Origin: Dipylidium caninum
Taxonomy: Eukaryota > Platyhelminthes > Cestoda > Cyclophyllidea > Dipylidiidae
DNA length: 64,000 nucleotides
Assembly: GCA_017562135.1 (NCBI GenBank)
Contig: QEYB01000801.1
Location: 62,001-126,000 of the forward strand
Direction: 5' to 3'
The translations under genes were made by a program, and so were the position numbers. This document shows, in pieces, positions 62,917 to 64,000 of this stretch (the first letter of the stretch is position 1; each line of letters starts with the position of its first letter). The notes below the pieces were generated by a model. That model did not search any database, had not been told where the DNA came from, and worked only from the letters and a program-made list of their open reading frames with translations.

Positions 62917-63412
62917 CTTTACCGATTTTATGGCAGAGCAGTAATTATACGCCGTCGCCGGTTAGCGGTCGAAATCACACAGTGGTGCAGACTGAACTCT
63001 ATCTTGAGGAACTCTCGGACGTCATTGAAACTGATGTTGCCTGCTGCCAAACCGACGATTTCTTAGACAGACCTCCAAGTCCACTTTTTGTACCCGCAAA
63101 AGTTGGAATCGACGTAGCTACCGAAATTAGCTCCGGCGATGTAAGTTGACCTTGTCTAATTTTCCGCAGTAAATATGTATTACTAAAATCAATCAATAGG
63201 CAATCTTATATATTATAGCTGTTTGACTTCGATTTGGAAGTAAAGCCAATTTTGGAAGTTTTGGTGGGTAAACTGATGGAACAAGCCTTGTTGGAAGTCA
63301 ACGAAGAGGAAGAATTGGCGAATATACGGGAACAGCAGTTGGCGTTCGAAGAAATTCGTTCTGCTGATGTTATAGAGATGCAACGCCTGGCTGAACGTGA
63401 AAGGCGATATCG
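62917..63412 (+). CDS. RSPH3: Radial spoke head protein 3 (RSPH3), internal exons
   Basis: Two exons are clear: ~62917-63140 (the acceptor is uncertain among 62917, 62937 and 62942) and 63219-63412. The first encodes NYTPSPVSGR, VVQTELYLEEL, ACCQTDDFLDRPPSPLFVPA and GIDVATEI. The second encodes LFDFDLEVKPILEVLVGKLM, EQALLEVNEEEELANIRE and the start of the Arg/Glu-rich coiled coil (MQRLAERERRYR). These blocks are in order as in RSPH3, with GD|LF at the junction as expected. RSPH3 is a component of the radial spokes of motile cilia and binds protein kinase A regulatory subunits through the amphipathic helix region. The exon ends CG^GTTAGT in phase 2. The next exon lies beyond the window, and the 5' exons were not found. 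A flatworm role in flagellated sperm or ciliated cells is the natural inference. Confidence 0.92.
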
Positions 63413-64000
63413 GTTAGTAATTTATTGGTTAGCAGTAATAACTTACAACATATTATTCCCAATTTTAAGGGATCCGAATACCATACATTCACACGTTCAT
63501 TCGTACATTCGTAGACAATGCATCGTCATTTATTACCTATTCCTTCCCTTTCTTACAAAATTCTACTTGATTGGCGGCTCCTTTTCTTCCAAATTTGTGT
63601 TTTATGCGGGAGGGCTCAAGGAGTAAGTGAACTTAATGCTAGAAAATGATGGATATATGCCGCATGAGCTGGCCGAAAACCAGGTGTCAACTAACTTGAA
63701 TGATATTTTACGTTTCAACCATTTTAGATTTTCTTATTTGTATTTGGCAAATCCATCTTGTACCGGTTGTGGTGTTTCTACAAACTCACCATTATCTCAC
63801 TTTGTTTTCTATCAATTTGGTTTCATTGTGCTCAACAGGATGAATAGTGGGCATGCTACAGCATCTCACCCTAGTTTCTATGTCGCCTTCATTATAAACT
63901 TTATCAGCTCTTGGCTATGTCATTTTTAACTGGCAATTGTTCCTACCAGACATCCCGGAGTTTTGTTCTCCCAGCATGTAAGATTATTGGCCCAGGCAGG
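63413..64000. other. Right-edge intron of RSPH3
   Basis: This is sequence after the donor of the last visible RSPH3 exon. Open frames at 63413-63626 and 63627-63929 have no similarity to the RSPH3 coiled coil and look intronic. Confidence 0.5.

Noticed and set aside
1..64000. tRNA genes, CRISPR arrays and intact transposons
   Set aside because: A visual search for A/B-box pairs, regularly spaced repeats, and reverse transcriptase or transposase motifs found nothing convincing.

Overview
This window is nuclear DNA from a metazoan, most likely a parasitic flatworm and probably a tapeworm. Two things point there. Most genes I could resolve carry very short spliceosomal introns (30 to 38 nt, GT...AG), a size class known from neodermatan flatworms. 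A damaged minus-strand 18S rRNA copy at about 11.18-12.5 kb also reads like a flatworm-type 18S. No organism name is given and I could run no search, so this stays an inference.

Layout. Positions 1 to about 13 kb look less AT-rich than the rest and hold no gene I can support: two copies of a ~0.5 kb dispersed repeat, a short direct repeat, and the truncated 18S relic. From 13 to 17 kb there is only intergenic DNA with a long (GA)n tract. From 17 to 37 kb all recognisable genes lie on the minus strand: a Tctex-type dynein light chain (DYNLT2B-like), an unrecognised 241-residue membrane protein, a large multi-exon DIPK2/DIA1-like divergent kinase, a DEK homologue and an unrecognised 159-residue membrane protein. 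From 38 to 64 kb strands alternate: a four-helix membrane protein (+), V-ATPase subunit e (+), a class I methyltransferase (-), the end of an unrecognised gene (+), an MBLAC1-like protein (-), a VIT/VWA protein of the VWA5A type (+), the splicing factor YJU2/CCDC94 (-), and the middle of RSPH3, the radial spoke protein (+), which runs off the right edge.

The genes do not form a pathway. Two are ciliary (DYNLT2B, RSPH3), two act on the secretory or endomembrane system (DIPK2-like, V-ATPase e), and two are nuclear (DEK, YJU2). Exons were joined by hand, requiring splice-site dinucleotides, codon phase and family similarity to agree. Six genes close exactly in phase from ATG to stop: DYNLT2B, the 241-residue protein, the four-helix protein, the methyltransferase, MBLAC1 and YJU2. 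V-ATPase e also closes, with a less certain last exon.

The most interesting observations are an MBLAC1-like protein that has lost nearly all metallo-beta-lactamase metal ligands, a DIPK2-like kinase whose metal-binding Asp and Asn are replaced, a VWA5A-type gene with two single-base frame breaks and a duplicated half-domain exon, and the divergent 18S relic.
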